Shown: in pieces, positions 1-8,359 of the stretch | Numbering within the stretch: the first letter of the stretch is position 1 | Layout of the letters: each line of letters begins with the position of its first letter | From: an uncultured Ruminococcus sp. | GTDB taxonomy: Bacteria; Bacillota; Clostridia; Oscillospirales; Acutalibacteraceae | Assembly (NCBI GenBank): GCA_902774325.1 | Contig: CACYIC010000002.1 | Location: forward strand, 83,706-147,705 | Direction of reading: 5' to 3' | Length of the DNA stretch: 64,000 bases | The notes under the pieces: generated by a model | Database searches by the model: none | Told to the model about the DNA's origin: nothing | What the model saw: only the letters and a program-made list of their open reading frames with translations | Position numbers and translations under genes: made by a program

Positions 1-280
1 CCATAATGGTCAGAAGCAAACCGATGATGTACGGAAGAATAAAGACGCACACCGAAATGATATACTTCCAGAAGTTCTTTACCGTCCAAACCTTTTGGAA
101 CATTACATAGACATTATAAAAGGGGATAATGCCCTTCCAGCCGGGCTCACCCATTTTGATAAACATCTTCCATGAAGCCAGAAGGCTGAGTACGGCAGCG
201 GCGATAGCTATGGAATAACAGGTCAGATAGTAGATCACCAAAAAAGCCGAGCCCGCGCCGGCGAACGGATTATAAGCCAT
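1..280 (-). CDS. Small multi-pass membrane protein, DUF5684-like (partial)
   Basis: The gene starts at the ATG complementary to 278-280, behind an AAAGGAG ribosome site, and runs off the left edge, so only the first 93 codons are visible. The protein begins MAYNPFAGAGSAFLVIYY. It has a hydrophobic helix, then the stretch GEPGWKGIIPFYNVY, then a second hydrophobic segment. A helix followed by 'GxPGWxxxIPFYN' is typical of the DUF5684 family of small membrane proteins, which sometimes sit next to or fused with signal peptidases. The function of the family is unknown to me. The assignment rests on that motif only, and the C-terminal part is missing. Confidence 0.6.
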   Translation of the reverse strand, partial: MAYNPFAGAGSAFLVIYYLTCYSIAIAAAVLSLLASWKMFIKMGEPGWKGIIPFYNVYVMFQKVWTVKNFWKYIISVCVFILPYIIGLLLTIM

Positions 281-324
281 AAAAACAACTCCTTTTATCA
301 GTTTGTCATAATATTATCATACAA

Positions 325-993
325 TTATTCCTTTGTCAATAGAGGGTCAAGGCGCGGGATGACCTCCGAGAGATCCCTGCACAGAAAGTCGATCATCGGA
401 AGGAGCTCCGGGGTCGGTTGGAGCATATCCGGCACCATGACGGTGATATTTCCCGCCGAGCGCGCTGCCCTGATCCCGTTTATGCTGTCCTCAAGCGCCA
501 GACAGCTCTCGGGCGCCTCGCAGAGCTTTTCGGAGGCGGTGAGGAAAACCTCGGGGTCGGGCTTGCCGTTTCTGACCTCGTTTCCGCACACAAGAACGTC
601 AAAGTATTTCGCGGTGTCGGTGAGCTCAAGGTTGAGCTCCGTGGTCTGCCTTGAGGTCGAGGTCGCGACGGCGAGCTTTACGCCGTTGGCCCTGAGAAAA
701 CCGAGCAGCTCGTACAAGCCCTTTTTGACGGGCAGACCCTCTCGCTTCACCCGCTCGATATAATTATTCCTGCACATATCGGCAAGCTCCCAATAGGGGA
801 AATCCGCTCCGTAGACGCTCTTGTAATAGAGCTCTACCTCCTCCTTGCGCTTGCCTACGGTCTTTTTGTAGATATCGAGGTTATATTCAAAGCCGCGCCG
901 CGTCATCATTTCGAGCCAGTTTTCATAAACCAGCTTTTCGGTGTCGAACATCAGCCCGTCCATGTCAAAAATCGCTCCCCGGAGCATTTTCAT
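325..993 (-). CDS. HAD-superfamily phosphatase/phosphomutase (beta-phosphoglucomutase-like)
   Basis: A 222-residue HAD hydrolase of the PGMB/YcjU-like subgroup. The nucleophile motif FDMDGLMFDTE gives Asp10 and Asp12; motif II is VATSTSR; motif III is the Lys in NGKPDPEVF; motif IV is ALEDSINGI, which binds Mg. The helical cap between residues 18 and 85 fits sugar-phosphate or nucleotide-phosphate substrates. The start at 993 was chosen because AAAGG lies five bases upstream; the GTG one codon earlier lies too close to that site. It is transcribed in the same direction as its neighbours but separated from them. The exact substrate cannot be read from the sequence. Confidence 0.85.
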   Translation of the reverse strand: MKMLRGAIFDMDGLMFDTEKLVYENWLEMMTRRGFEYNLDIYKKTVGKRKEEVELYYKSVYGADFPYWELADMCRNNYIERVKREGLPVKKGLYELLGFLRANGVKLAVATSTSRQTTELNLELTDTAKYFDVLVCGNEVRNGKPDPEVFLTASEKLCEAPESCLALEDSINGIRAARSAGNITVMVPDMLQPTPELLPMIDFLCRDLSEVIPRLDPLLTKE

Positions 994-1069
994 CACATCC
1001 TTTTATTCTGATAAAGCGCGTTGCGTTTGTGAGGCGAGCAATAGGCAGACGGTGAGAAACAGCCGCCGA

Positions 1070-3904
1070 TTAAGCGTGGATATAGGGGATTATCATCTGT
1101 CCGATATGCTCATACCCGCTGTCCGACGGGTGGGTTTTATCGTTAAGATATATTATTGTTTTGCCTTCGACGTCTTTTGAGAGGAACCTGCCGTCGTGGT
1201 AACAGTCAAAAGAATATCTGACCGGGCACAATTCATCAATTTGCAGCGCGGATTGGTTTTTTATAAGTATTCTGGAGTATTTTGTAACGCCTTGCCAGCG
1301 GTCATATCCCGAATTTGTTCCGATAGGAAGCTGCGCCGGAAGCCAGTACACGACCTTGATATCGGGATTGAACGCTTTTATTGAGCTTACGATTATGCTT
1401 ACATATTCCAAAATCTCTTCTTCGGAATCAAAGTCGCCTCTTGACATATCATTTGTACCCAAATTCACAAATACAATGTCGGGGGAAACGTTATTCAGCT
1501 TTTTTTCGACGTACCAGCCAAAATCAAATTCTCCCTTTTCGGGGTTGTAGAACGGATTCGGGATACTCAAGCCGTCAGCCAGAGCCGGGTCGTCCCGCTG
1601 GTTTGCGCATTTTGCAAAGGTGTAGTTTCTCCATCCGCTGCGTCCTTCGTTGCGGTAAACCCCGGTGCCCCAAGTGCCGAGCAGGGTCAGCTCTTTTCCG
1701 AGGGAGGTTATCGTATCATAAACGTATTTGGGATAAACATTGTGAGCGGTGTAGCTGTCTCCGATAAATAAAACCTTTGCGCCGTCCGCGATCTCAACCT
1801 CTGTTTTTTGCGGCAGATCATCGACGTTCGCGACGGAAAAGCCCTCGTGACCGTTTTGCTTCGAGAAGGCTGCGTCCGGATCGCCGGCATCAATAAAGCG
1901 CTTGTTGAACAGCGACTGAGGATAGATCGAAAGCTCTGTTTCGCTGCTGTAGAGATACGGTACGTTGAAGTCCGGAGTGATTTCGGTTTCATTTGATATT
2001 ACGCCGATATAAGCGTCTTTGTTCATGCAGAGGTCAAGATATTTGGCGATATGCTTCTGGATGATCGTCGCGTCGCGGATATCGACAATGCCGTCAAGAT
2101 TTGCATCGGCGGCAACAAGCTGCTTATGGATGAATTCTATTTTCTTTGTCAGCATTTGCTGAACCAGGGTTACGTCATTTATGTTGACCGCTCCGTCGTC
2201 GTTCAGATCTCCGCAGTCAAGCTCGTCGTCGATCATTGGGATGATCTCCTGTTCTATCAGCCACTCGCTGCAGCGCGAACAGCGCACACCCTCTGTCAGT
2301 CCGGCGTGTATTCGATTTGCCGGAGTTTCGTCAACCATCTCGTAAATGTGTCCCAGAGCGGGAATCTCCCGCGAGGAAAACATCTCTCCGCAGATAATGC
2401 AGTGGCATGCTCTTGTGAATCCTGTTTCGGTGCAGGTCGGGTCCTTTGAGGGCCGGTCGACGACGAGCGTGTGGTCGAGCTTTGGAATCTGTTTTTGAGG
2501 CACAAAAACGAAGCCGCAGACCATGCAGTGCGAACCGGATGAACGCCCGTCATGCATACAGGTCGGGGTAACAGCCTTGTCAATAACAGGTCGGTGTCCG
2601 GCGGCAGGGATAACAACTTGCTCTGCCAGTATTTCGCCGCAGACGGAGCAGTGCGAACCGTCGGTCAAGCCGTCATGAGTGCAAGTCGCGGGAAATCCTT
2701 CATCCTCAATGACGGTATGACCTGTGGCGGGGATAGTTTCCTGAGGGATAATGATCTCACCGCAGACGGAGCAGTGAGAGCCGTCGGTCAGACCGTCCAG
2801 AGTACAGGTCGCGGGAAACCCCTCGTCCTCAATGACGGTATGCCCGGTAGCGGGGATAGTTTCCTGAGGTACGATGATCTCGCCGCAGACGGAGCAGTGA
2901 GAGCCGTCGGTCAAGCCATCCCGAGTGCAGGACGCGGGAAATCCCTCGTCCAAAGTGGCGGAATGCCCGGTAGCGGGGATAGTTTCCTGAGGGACAATGA
3001 TCTCACCGCAGACGGAGCAGTGAGAGCCGTCGGTCAAGCCATCATGAGTGCAGGTCGCGGGAAATCCCTCGTCCAAAGTGGCGGAATGCCCGGTAGCGGG
3101 GATAGTTTCCTGAGGGACAATGATCTCACCGCAGACGGAGCAGCGCGAACCGTCGGTCAAGCCTTCATGAGTGCAGGTCGCGGGAAATCCCTCGTCCAAA
3201 GTGGCGGAATGCCCGGTAGCGGGGATAGTTTCCTGAGGGACGATGATCTCACCGCAGACGGAGCAGCGCGAACCGTCGGTCAGACCGTCCAGAGTGCATG
3301 CCGCGGGGCGACCGTTATCGGTTATGATATCATCTTCGGAAAGAACGCTGTCGCAATGCGGACAGAAGCAGACAAACACCTTGAACGGGATATCGTTGGT
3401 CTGAGCGTAGTCTTGAGCGAATGAGCTTTTGCGCCCGTAAATCATAAACTTTTCCGATCGGTTTTCAAATGCATCTGTTTCAATTTCCGTAACATTTTCG
3501 AGAAGGACTATATTTGAAAGATTTGTGTTTTTAAACGCGCAGGCGCCGATAGATATCATACTGTTCGGAACAGTAACGCTTGAAAGCTCCGACAGATCCA
3601 AAAAAGCATTGCTTCCGATACCGGTGACCCCCTCCTTCAGGATCACTTTTTTTATGCCGGCTGTTTTCCATTGTCCATTCCCTTCGCCCTCGGGATAATC
3701 ACCTGTTTTTCCGTTGCCGCAGATCAAAAGAGTGCCTTCGTTATCAAGCTCCCACGTACAGTCTCCTGTGACGCCGCATAATACTTCTGCATACGCTTCG
3801 GCGTTCTGTGTTGCGTTTGCGCCGAATAGTGACGTCGCTGTCATTCCGACCGCCAAAATCAAAATCGGAATTAAGGCAATTACTTTTTTGAGCGCTCCTT
3901 TCAT
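1070..3904 (-). CDS. Secreted dockerin protein with leucine-rich region, 41-residue Cys repeats and SGNH hydrolase domain
   Basis: A 944-residue exported protein. It has an N-terminal signal peptide (residues 1-30), then a short BspA/LRR_5-like region with VTVPNSMISIGACAF at about 70-170. Next come about nine modules of the form CTxxGLTDGSxCSVCGE...IPATGH (about 177-560), six of them almost identical. A type I dockerin follows (about 563-625) with two calcium loops, DLNDDGAVNINDV and DANLDGIVDIRDA. A C-terminal SGNH/GDSL hydrolase domain has Ser717 in GDSY, Asn818 in GTND, and Asp922/His925 in DKTHP. Dockerins bind cohesins on cell-surface scaffoldins, and SGNH enzymes in such proteins are usually carbohydrate esterases. 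The order is odd because the dockerin is internal rather than terminal. The esterase substrate is not known. Confidence 0.88.
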   Translation of the reverse strand: MKGALKKVIALIPILILAVGMTATSLFGANATQNAEAYAEVLCGVTGDCTWELDNEGTLLICGNGKTGDYPEGEGNGQWKTAGIKKVILKEGVTGIGSNAFLDLSELSSVTVPNSMISIGACAFKNTNLSNIVLLENVTEIETDAFENRSEKFMIYGRKSSFAQDYAQTNDIPFKVFVCFCPHCDSVLSEDDIITDNGRPAACTLDGLTDGSRCSVCGEIIVPQETIPATGHSATLDEGFPATCTHEGLTDGSRCSVCGEIIVPQETIPATGHSATLDEGFPATCTHDGLTDGSHCSVCGEIIVPQETIPATGHSATLDEGFPASCTRDGLTDGSHCSVCGEIIVPQETIPATGHTVIEDEGFPATCTLDGLTDGSHCSVCGEIIIPQETIPATGHTVIEDEGFPATCTHDGLTDGSHCSVCGEILAEQVVIPAAGHRPVIDKAVTPTCMHDGRSSGSHCMVCGFVFVPQKQIPKLDHTLVVDRPSKDPTCTETGFTRACHCIICGEMFSSREIPALGHIYEMVDETPANRIHAGLTEGVRCSRCSEWLIEQEIIPMIDDELDCGDLNDDGAVNINDVTLVQQMLTKKIEFIHKQLVAADANLDGIVDIRDATIIQKHIAKYLDLCMNKDAYIGVISNETEITPDFNVPYLYSSETELSIYPQSLFNKRFIDAGDPDAAFSKQNGHEGFSVANVDDLPQKTEVEIADGAKVLFIGDSYTAHNVYPKYVYDTITSLGKELTLLGTWGTGVYRNEGRSGWRNYTFAKCANQRDDPALADGLSIPNPFYNPEKGEFDFGWYVEKKLNNVSPDIVFVNLGTNDMSRGDFDSEEEILEYVSIIVSSIKAFNPDIKVVYWLPAQLPIGTNSGYDRWQGVTKYSRILIKNQSALQIDELCPVRYSFDCYHDGRFLSKDVEGKTIIYLNDKTHPSDSGYEHIGQMIIPYIHA
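2638..3340 (-). repeat. Tandem 123-bp coding repeat (41-residue Cys modules)
   Basis: The marker CGCAGACGGAGCAG recurs at 2638, 2761, 2884, 3007, 3130 and 3253, an exact 123-bp period. It encodes the CSVCGE...IPATGH module of the dockerin/SGNH protein. Adjacent units differ by only a few bases, which implies recent duplication or gene conversion. Further diverged units lie at 2280-2637. Confidence 0.95.
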
Positions 3905-4091
3905 AATATCACATCCTCAGATCTTGCATATTATCGCCATAATTATATCATAAAGTGACAGAACGCGCAATAATTATCTATCCGAAAAACTGAAAAACGA
4001 TCTGTTCGTCTTGAGCAGAGCCTCAGGAAGCGCAGACAGCATAAAATCGTTTTTAGAAGCAATTGAGCGGGAGGCTGTCCGTTCCGGACAA

Positions 4092-4133
4092 ACAGCAGGC
4101 GCCCGATCCTTTGGCGAATCGGGCGCTTGCTGT
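4092..4133. terminator. Long inverted repeat, possible terminator
   Basis: ACAGCAGGCGCCCGAT pairs with ATCGGGCGCTTGCTGT across a loop of about 10 bases. It lies downstream of the small secreted gene on the minus strand and upstream of the dockerin gene. The following T-run is weak on either strand, so it could be a terminator or a repeat hairpin. Confidence 0.5.
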
Positions 4134-4184
4134 CTTTATCATGGATATTTGGGGTAATTATCACTTGGTTTAGTGGGATATTTT

Positions 4185-4610
4185 TCACTCGTATCTGGTG
4201 TCGGTAACGTATTCTCTGCCGGTCTGTCTGCCGGTTACGTTGAGTCCTCTGTCGACGGTGTAGCGGATGGGGACGTTGTGCCACTTGCCGTCGATAGTCG
4301 CGTATTTTATGACCGCGTTGGTAACTCCCTCGTAAGAGCCTGTCGCTCTGAAGGTGTATTTTCCGGTGCTGAAATCGTAGGTGCACTTTATTTTTGCCGC
4401 GCTGCTGTCCGCCCTGTAGTCCCAATCGTAGCCGTAGGAGGTCTTGCCGCTGAAGCTGATCGAGCAGCTTTTTGCCGCGGGAGCGGATACGGCTTCGCTC
4501 GTCTGAGCGGCTGAAACGCTTGCGGTGGAAATGGCTGTTGCCGCCGAGACAGCGCAGAACGCCGCCATGATCGTCGCGATTACTTTTGTGTTTATTTTAT
4601 TTCTTTTCAT
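4185..4610 (-). CDS. Small secreted protein of unknown function
   Basis: A 141-residue protein starting MKRNKINTKVIATIMAAF, with a signal peptide that probably ends near SVSAAQ (about residue 31). The open frame extends upstream to 4799, but the ATG at 4608-4610 is preferred because GGGAG lies upstream at good spacing and the signal peptide begins there. The mature part is polar and rich in Tyr, Thr and Lys, with alternating patterns such as TYDFSTGKYTFRATGSYEG that suggest a beta-sandwich. I do not recognise a domain family. It stands alone between terminators and may be a secreted carbohydrate- or wall-associated protein (inference). Confidence 0.65.
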   Translation of the reverse strand: MKRNKINTKVIATIMAAFCAVSAATAISTASVSAAQTSEAVSAPAAKSCSISFSGKTSYGYDWDYRADSSAAKIKCTYDFSTGKYTFRATGSYEGVTNAVIKYATIDGKWHNVPIRYTVDRGLNVTGRQTGREYVTDTRYE

Positions 4611-4802
4611 GTTGAAAACTCCCTTTATCATTTGGTATCGTCGTCGGGAGCTGTCGTTCCCTTGACTGTGGCTATATGATAACAAACGCAGTATAACAAC
4701 AGTATTACAAAAAACGGAATTTTTTAAATTTTTTATTTTTCCTGTAGTTTTGGAATCATACCGGTTTTCGATTACGATCTTTCCGAGTATGCCGGGCAAA
4801 GA

Positions 4803-4834
4803 AAAAGGAGCCGACAGAAAGTCAGCTCCTTAGT
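4803..4834 (-). terminator. Rho-independent terminator of the sugar ABC operon
   Basis: On the minus strand AAGGAGCTGAC pairs with GTCGGCTCCTT and is followed by TTTCTTT. It starts about 15 bases after the stop of the last permease gene. Confidence 0.85.
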
Positions 4835-4848
4835 AAAGTTTAACAGGT

Positions 4849-5712
4849 TTATCCCTTTACCGCGCCGGCGGCAACACCCTTGATGATGTACTTCTGGCAG
4901 ATGAGGTAGAATACGATAACGGGGATGATGGACATGAGGATCAAAGCCATCGTCGCGCCGAGGTCTACCGTGCCGTAGCTGCCCTTGAGGTACTGGATGT
5001 GGATGGGGATGGTGCGGTACTTGTTGATGTCAAGTACGAGCGAGGGGAGAAGGTAGTCGTTCCAGATCCACATGATCTCAAGAATGCCGACTGAGATCAT
5101 GGTGGGCTTGAGCATGGGGAGAACTACCATGAAGTAGGTTCTGAGCGGGCCGCAGCCGTCGATAGAGGCGGCTTCCTCGATCTCAACGGGGATCGATTTG
5201 ACAAAGCCCACGAACATAAATATCGCGAGTCCCGCTCCGAAGCCCAGATAGACGATTGGTATCGTCCACGGGGTATTGAGCTTGAGGGTGTCGGCGGTTT
5301 TTGAGAGGGTGAACATTACCATCTGGAAGGGAACCACCATCGAGAATACGCAGAGATAATAGAAGATCTTGCATACGAAGGAGTTCACTCTGGCGATGTA
5401 CCACGCCGCCATCGAGGTGAACAGAAGGATAAGGAAGGTGGAGAGGATGGTGATGATCACGCTGTAAAGCACGCTCTTGAGGAAGGGATAGTTTCCGAAG
5501 GTCATGCCCGTTTTGAAATTGTCAAAGCCGGCCCACATATCGCCTGTCGGCAGAGCGAAGGTGTCGGTCTTGACATAGGTGTTTTTCTTAAAGGAGTTTA
5601 TGAGCACCGAAACGACGGGAAGCACGTAGATCACGCAAATTACCGCCAGCACCACCGAAAGGGTGGTTTTTCTTCTGCGCTCCGCAGCCAGAGATTTTGC
5701 TCTTTTAGTCAT
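4849..5712 (-). CDS. Carbohydrate ABC transporter permease, MalG type
   Basis: A 287-residue inner-membrane permease of the CUT1 family. It has six predicted membrane segments and the conserved cytoplasmic EAA loop, here EAASIDGCGPLRTYF, which contacts the ATPase. It pairs with the MalF-type subunit encoded just upstream: the ATG overlaps the upstream TAA stop by one base (TAATG), indicating translational coupling. Together with the lipoprotein encoded at 6700-8049 it should import an oligosaccharide. Nearby amylases make maltodextrin a reasonable guess, but the sequence does not prove the substrate. No ATPase gene is present in the cluster; in Firmicutes a shared MsmK/MsmX ATPase encoded elsewhere often serves such systems. 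Confidence 0.93.
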   Translation of the reverse strand: MTKRAKSLAAERRRKTTLSVVLAVICVIYVLPVVSVLINSFKKNTYVKTDTFALPTGDMWAGFDNFKTGMTFGNYPFLKSVLYSVIITILSTFLILLFTSMAAWYIARVNSFVCKIFYYLCVFSMVVPFQMVMFTLSKTADTLKLNTPWTIPIVYLGFGAGLAIFMFVGFVKSIPVEIEEAASIDGCGPLRTYFMVVLPMLKPTMISVGILEIMWIWNDYLLPSLVLDINKYRTIPIHIQYLKGSYGTVDLGATMALILMSIIPVIVFYLICQKYIIKGVAAGAVKG

Positions 5713-6599
5713 TACTGCTGTACCTCCCTCTTGCGTGTGATGCCAAGCTGTACCAGACCGATCGCGGCTACGAGGATGAAGAACAGAACAGCCTTAGCCT
5801 GAGCGGTGCCGTGAGCGGAGATGGAGGAGCCTGAGAAGGTGTTGTAGATGTTGAGCGCGAGCATTTCCGTTGTCTTGATGGAGGAACCGTCGGGCTGGAT
5901 CTCAAAGGGCAGACCGCCTGTGAGCGCGAGGTTCTGGTCAAACAGCTTGAAGCCGTTTGTAAGACTCAGGAAGGTGCATATCGTTATCGACGGCATTACG
6001 TTTGGTATCACGACCCTGAAAAGCGTCTGGGTCTTTGTCGCGCCGTCGATCTTAGCCGCCTCAAGCATATCCTCCGGGACAGCCTGCAGGCCTGCTATGT
6101 AAATGATCATCATGTAACCTATCTGCTGCCAGCACATGAGGATGATCAGTCCCCAGAAGCCGTATTTGCTCTCGAGCAGGATCGAGGTGTCGAACATCGA
6201 AAGCACGCCGTCGAAGATCATCGACCAGATATAGCCGAGAACGATACCGCCGATGAGGTTAGGCATGAAGAATACCGTGCGGAAAAGGTTGCTGCCCTTG
6301 ATGCCCTGCGTGAGCAGATAGGCGACCGTGAAGGCGAGCACGTTGATGAGCACAAGGCTGACGACCGCGAAGAGCGCGGTGTACCAGAACGAGTGCATGA
6401 AGCTGGCGTCCTTGATAGCCTTGACGTAGTTGTCAAAGCCGACGAAGGTAGCCTTTGTGACGATCTTGAATTTGCAGAAGGAGAGGAAGATTCCCTGGAA
6501 GAAGGGCCATACGAAGCCGATGATAAATGCTATGGCCATAGGTCCCAAAAACAGCCAGCCCCATCTGCGGAGGGGGTTTTTAAAAATACCTTTTTTCAA
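5712..6599 (-). CDS. Carbohydrate ABC transporter permease, MalF type
   Basis: A 295-residue permease with an N-terminal cytoplasmic stretch, six membrane segments and the EAA loop EAAKIDGATKTQTLF. It forms the heterodimeric channel with the MalG-type partner encoded next, to which it is coupled through TAATG. It lies 100 bases downstream of the substrate-binding lipoprotein gene, separated from it by a strong hairpin at 6637-6664 that probably lowers permease expression relative to the binding protein. A short periplasmic-type insertion (IQPDGSSIKT) precedes the last helices. The family assignment is firm and the substrate is unknown. Confidence 0.93.
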   Translation of the reverse strand: MKKGIFKNPLRRWGWLFLGPMAIAFIIGFVWPFFQGIFLSFCKFKIVTKATFVGFDNYVKAIKDASFMHSFWYTALFAVVSLVLINVLAFTVAYLLTQGIKGSNLFRTVFFMPNLIGGIVLGYIWSMIFDGVLSMFDTSILLESKYGFWGLIILMCWQQIGYMMIIYIAGLQAVPEDMLEAAKIDGATKTQTLFRVVIPNVMPSITICTFLSLTNGFKLFDQNLALTGGLPFEIQPDGSSIKTTEMLALNIYNTFSGSSISAHGTAQAKAVLFFILVAAIGLVQLGITRKREVQQ

Positions 6600-6636
6600 T
6601 TTGTCGTCCTCCCGATTAAGGATGAAAAGAGAAACA

Positions 6637-6664
6637 GAGGCGGGCAGAATGCTACCCGCCTCTC
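6637..6664 (-). terminator. Intercistronic attenuating hairpin
   Basis: On the minus strand GAGGCGGGTAG pairs with CTGCCCGCCTC over a 4-base loop, followed by TGTTTCTCTTTTC. It sits between the binding-protein and permease genes, where partial terminators commonly set a high binding-protein to permease ratio. Confidence 0.75.
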
Positions 6665-6699
6665 GAGCTGTTCAGGTTTTATTCGATTTTACTTGGAAA

Positions 6700-8049
6700 T
6701 TATTCCTGAGTAGCGGCGTACTGAGTAGCCCAACCGTCTACGAAAGCGGTCTTAACAGCGTCCCAGTTAGCGTCGGACTGATCCTGGCAGTAGGAGTTCA
6801 GAGCGGATACGAGAGCCTTTCTGTACTCGTCTACGTTAGGCTGATAGTTAGTAGCCCAATCCATTACATAGCAGCCCTTCTCGGTGTACTCGGCGGAGTT
6901 CTTGAGGAAGCCGTTGGAGGACTCTACAGCGCTCTTGTAAGGCATGATGCCGAGCTGCTCAACCATCTTGGCGGAAGCGTCGGGATCGGTTACGAGCCAT
7001 ACCATGAAGTCGATGGTAGCCTGCTGATCCTCAGCGGAAACGTCGGCGTTAACTGCCCAGCAGTTTTCTGTACCGCAGTTGAGACCGGCCTTGTCTTCGC
7101 CGTCAACACCGCAGTAGTAGGGGATCATTACAGCGTTGGGAACCTTCTCGGAGATTGCAGCATAGTCCCATGAGCCGGTGAAGAAGAAGGTGCTCTTGCC
7201 TTCGATGAACTGATTCATGGGATCATGTCCGCCGGTAGCAAGCTCTTTGGCGTCTGTTACGCTGTTGTTGATAGCCAGATCAAAGAGGTTCTTGTAGTTC
7301 TCCATGTACTTACCGGTGATGGTAGCGGGGCACTCTGTCCAGGTCTTGCCTGCTTCCTTCTCCTCGTAGAAGTACTCGAGGTTAGCAACGTGACCTGTTA
7401 CACGCCATGAGGAGCTGTCGTCCATATCGGTAGCGGAGAAAGCGTCGAAGCCGAGGGTGTCGGCGTTCTTGTGGATGTCTTCGGCAACGGCCTTCAGGGA
7501 AGCAAAGTCCTTGATCTCGTCCATCTTGTGGCCTGCCTTCTCAACGTTGTCGGGATTAACAACGATGCCGTAGCACTCATAGCAGTAGCCGATGGAAACG
7601 AGCTTGCCGTTTTCGTCCTTGAGGTTGTAAGCGTCTGTGTTGAGTTCTTTTGCGATAGCGGTGTCGGTAAGGTCAAGAGCGCTCTCGCCCCAGTCCTTAA
7701 CGCCCTGCTGGTTGCCGATCACGAACAGAGTCGGCGGAGTGGACTTAGCCATTTCGGAGGTGAGCTGATCGCTGTAGGTACCGGAAGCGGCGGTAACGAC
7801 CTTAACCTCTACGCCCTTGGCAGCCTTGTAATCCTTAGCGAGCTGCTGGAGGGTATCGTCGAGCTCGGGCTTGAAGTTGAGCCAGTAAACGGAGCCCTTG
7901 GAGCCGTCAACAGCGGAGGTATCCGTTTTTGAAGCGTCGTCAGTCTTTGATGTGTCGGTGGAGTTGCCGCCGCAGCCTACAAGAGCTGCGCCTGCCATCA
8001 TGGCAGCGAGAGTAACGGCGGTTACTCTCTTGAGAGTTTCCTTTTTCAC
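6700..8049 (-). CDS. Sugar ABC transporter substrate-binding lipoprotein
   Basis: A 449-residue CUT1 solute-binding protein. The start is the GTG at 8047-8049, chosen because AGGTGATT lies six bases upstream and because it opens a normal lipoprotein signal: KKETLKR, a hydrophobic core, then lipobox LVGC with Cys26. A Ser/Thr/Asp-rich linker (STDTSKTDDASKTD) follows, then the type II periplasmic-binding fold. Aromatic-rich segments such as VYWLNFKP and SFFFTGSWDY are typical of oligosaccharide binding. The gene heads the operon with the two permeases and has its own promoter. An upstream in-frame ATG at 8082 is considered too far from any ribosome site. Confidence 0.93.
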   Translation of the reverse strand: MKKETLKRVTAVTLAAMMAGAALVGCGGNSTDTSKTDDASKTDTSAVDGSKGSVYWLNFKPELDDTLQQLAKDYKAAKGVEVKVVTAASGTYSDQLTSEMAKSTPPTLFVIGNQQGVKDWGESALDLTDTAIAKELNTDAYNLKDENGKLVSIGYCYECYGIVVNPDNVEKAGHKMDEIKDFASLKAVAEDIHKNADTLGFDAFSATDMDDSSSWRVTGHVANLEYFYEEKEAGKTWTECPATITGKYMENYKNLFDLAINNSVTDAKELATGGHDPMNQFIEGKSTFFFTGSWDYAAISEKVPNAVMIPYYCGVDGEDKAGLNCGTENCWAVNADVSAEDQQATIDFMVWLVTDPDASAKMVEQLGIMPYKSAVESSNGFLKNSAEYTEKGCYVMDWATNYQPNVDEYRKALVSALNSYCQDQSDANWDAVKTAFVDGWATQYAATQE

Positions 8050-8163
8050 GTTAATCACCTTTTCTAAAAAATATTTGTCCAATTACGCGGACGGGCGCGC
8101 CGCGCCGTTTCCGCATCAGCGGGACATTTCGCTCGGGGAATGGATTCTTCCCTCTTACGTTAT

Positions 8164-8192
8164 AATATATCACAAAATTATCGCAATTGCAA
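8164..8192 (-). promoter_or_regulatory. Sigma-70 promoter of the sugar ABC operon
   Basis: TTGCAA, 17 bases, TATATT on the minus strand, about 115 bases before the GTG start of the binding protein. No clear operator is seen. Confidence 0.6.
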
Positions 8193-8287
8193 GTGAAAAA
8201 TTAGCGTTTTTTGGTTGCAGATTTGACATAATTTGTTTATGTTTTTTCGACCTTTTTCGCTTGAAATTTTAAATATTCCAATTGTTA

Positions 8288-8316
8288 TTGAAGCGCGGCG
8301 GTTTTTATGGTAAAAT
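8288..8316 (+). promoter_or_regulatory. Promoter of the 8360 membrane-protein gene
   Basis: TTGAAG, 17 bases, TAAAAT, 43 bases before the ATG at 8360. Confidence 0.6.
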
Positions 8317-8359
8317 ATAGGCGTATCTTATTAGTATCTTATTATAAGGACGGTAACGC

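Noticed and set aside
2552-3424. 290-codon plus-strand open frame with perfect repeats
   Set aside because: Antisense image of the 123-bp repeat array in the dockerin gene.
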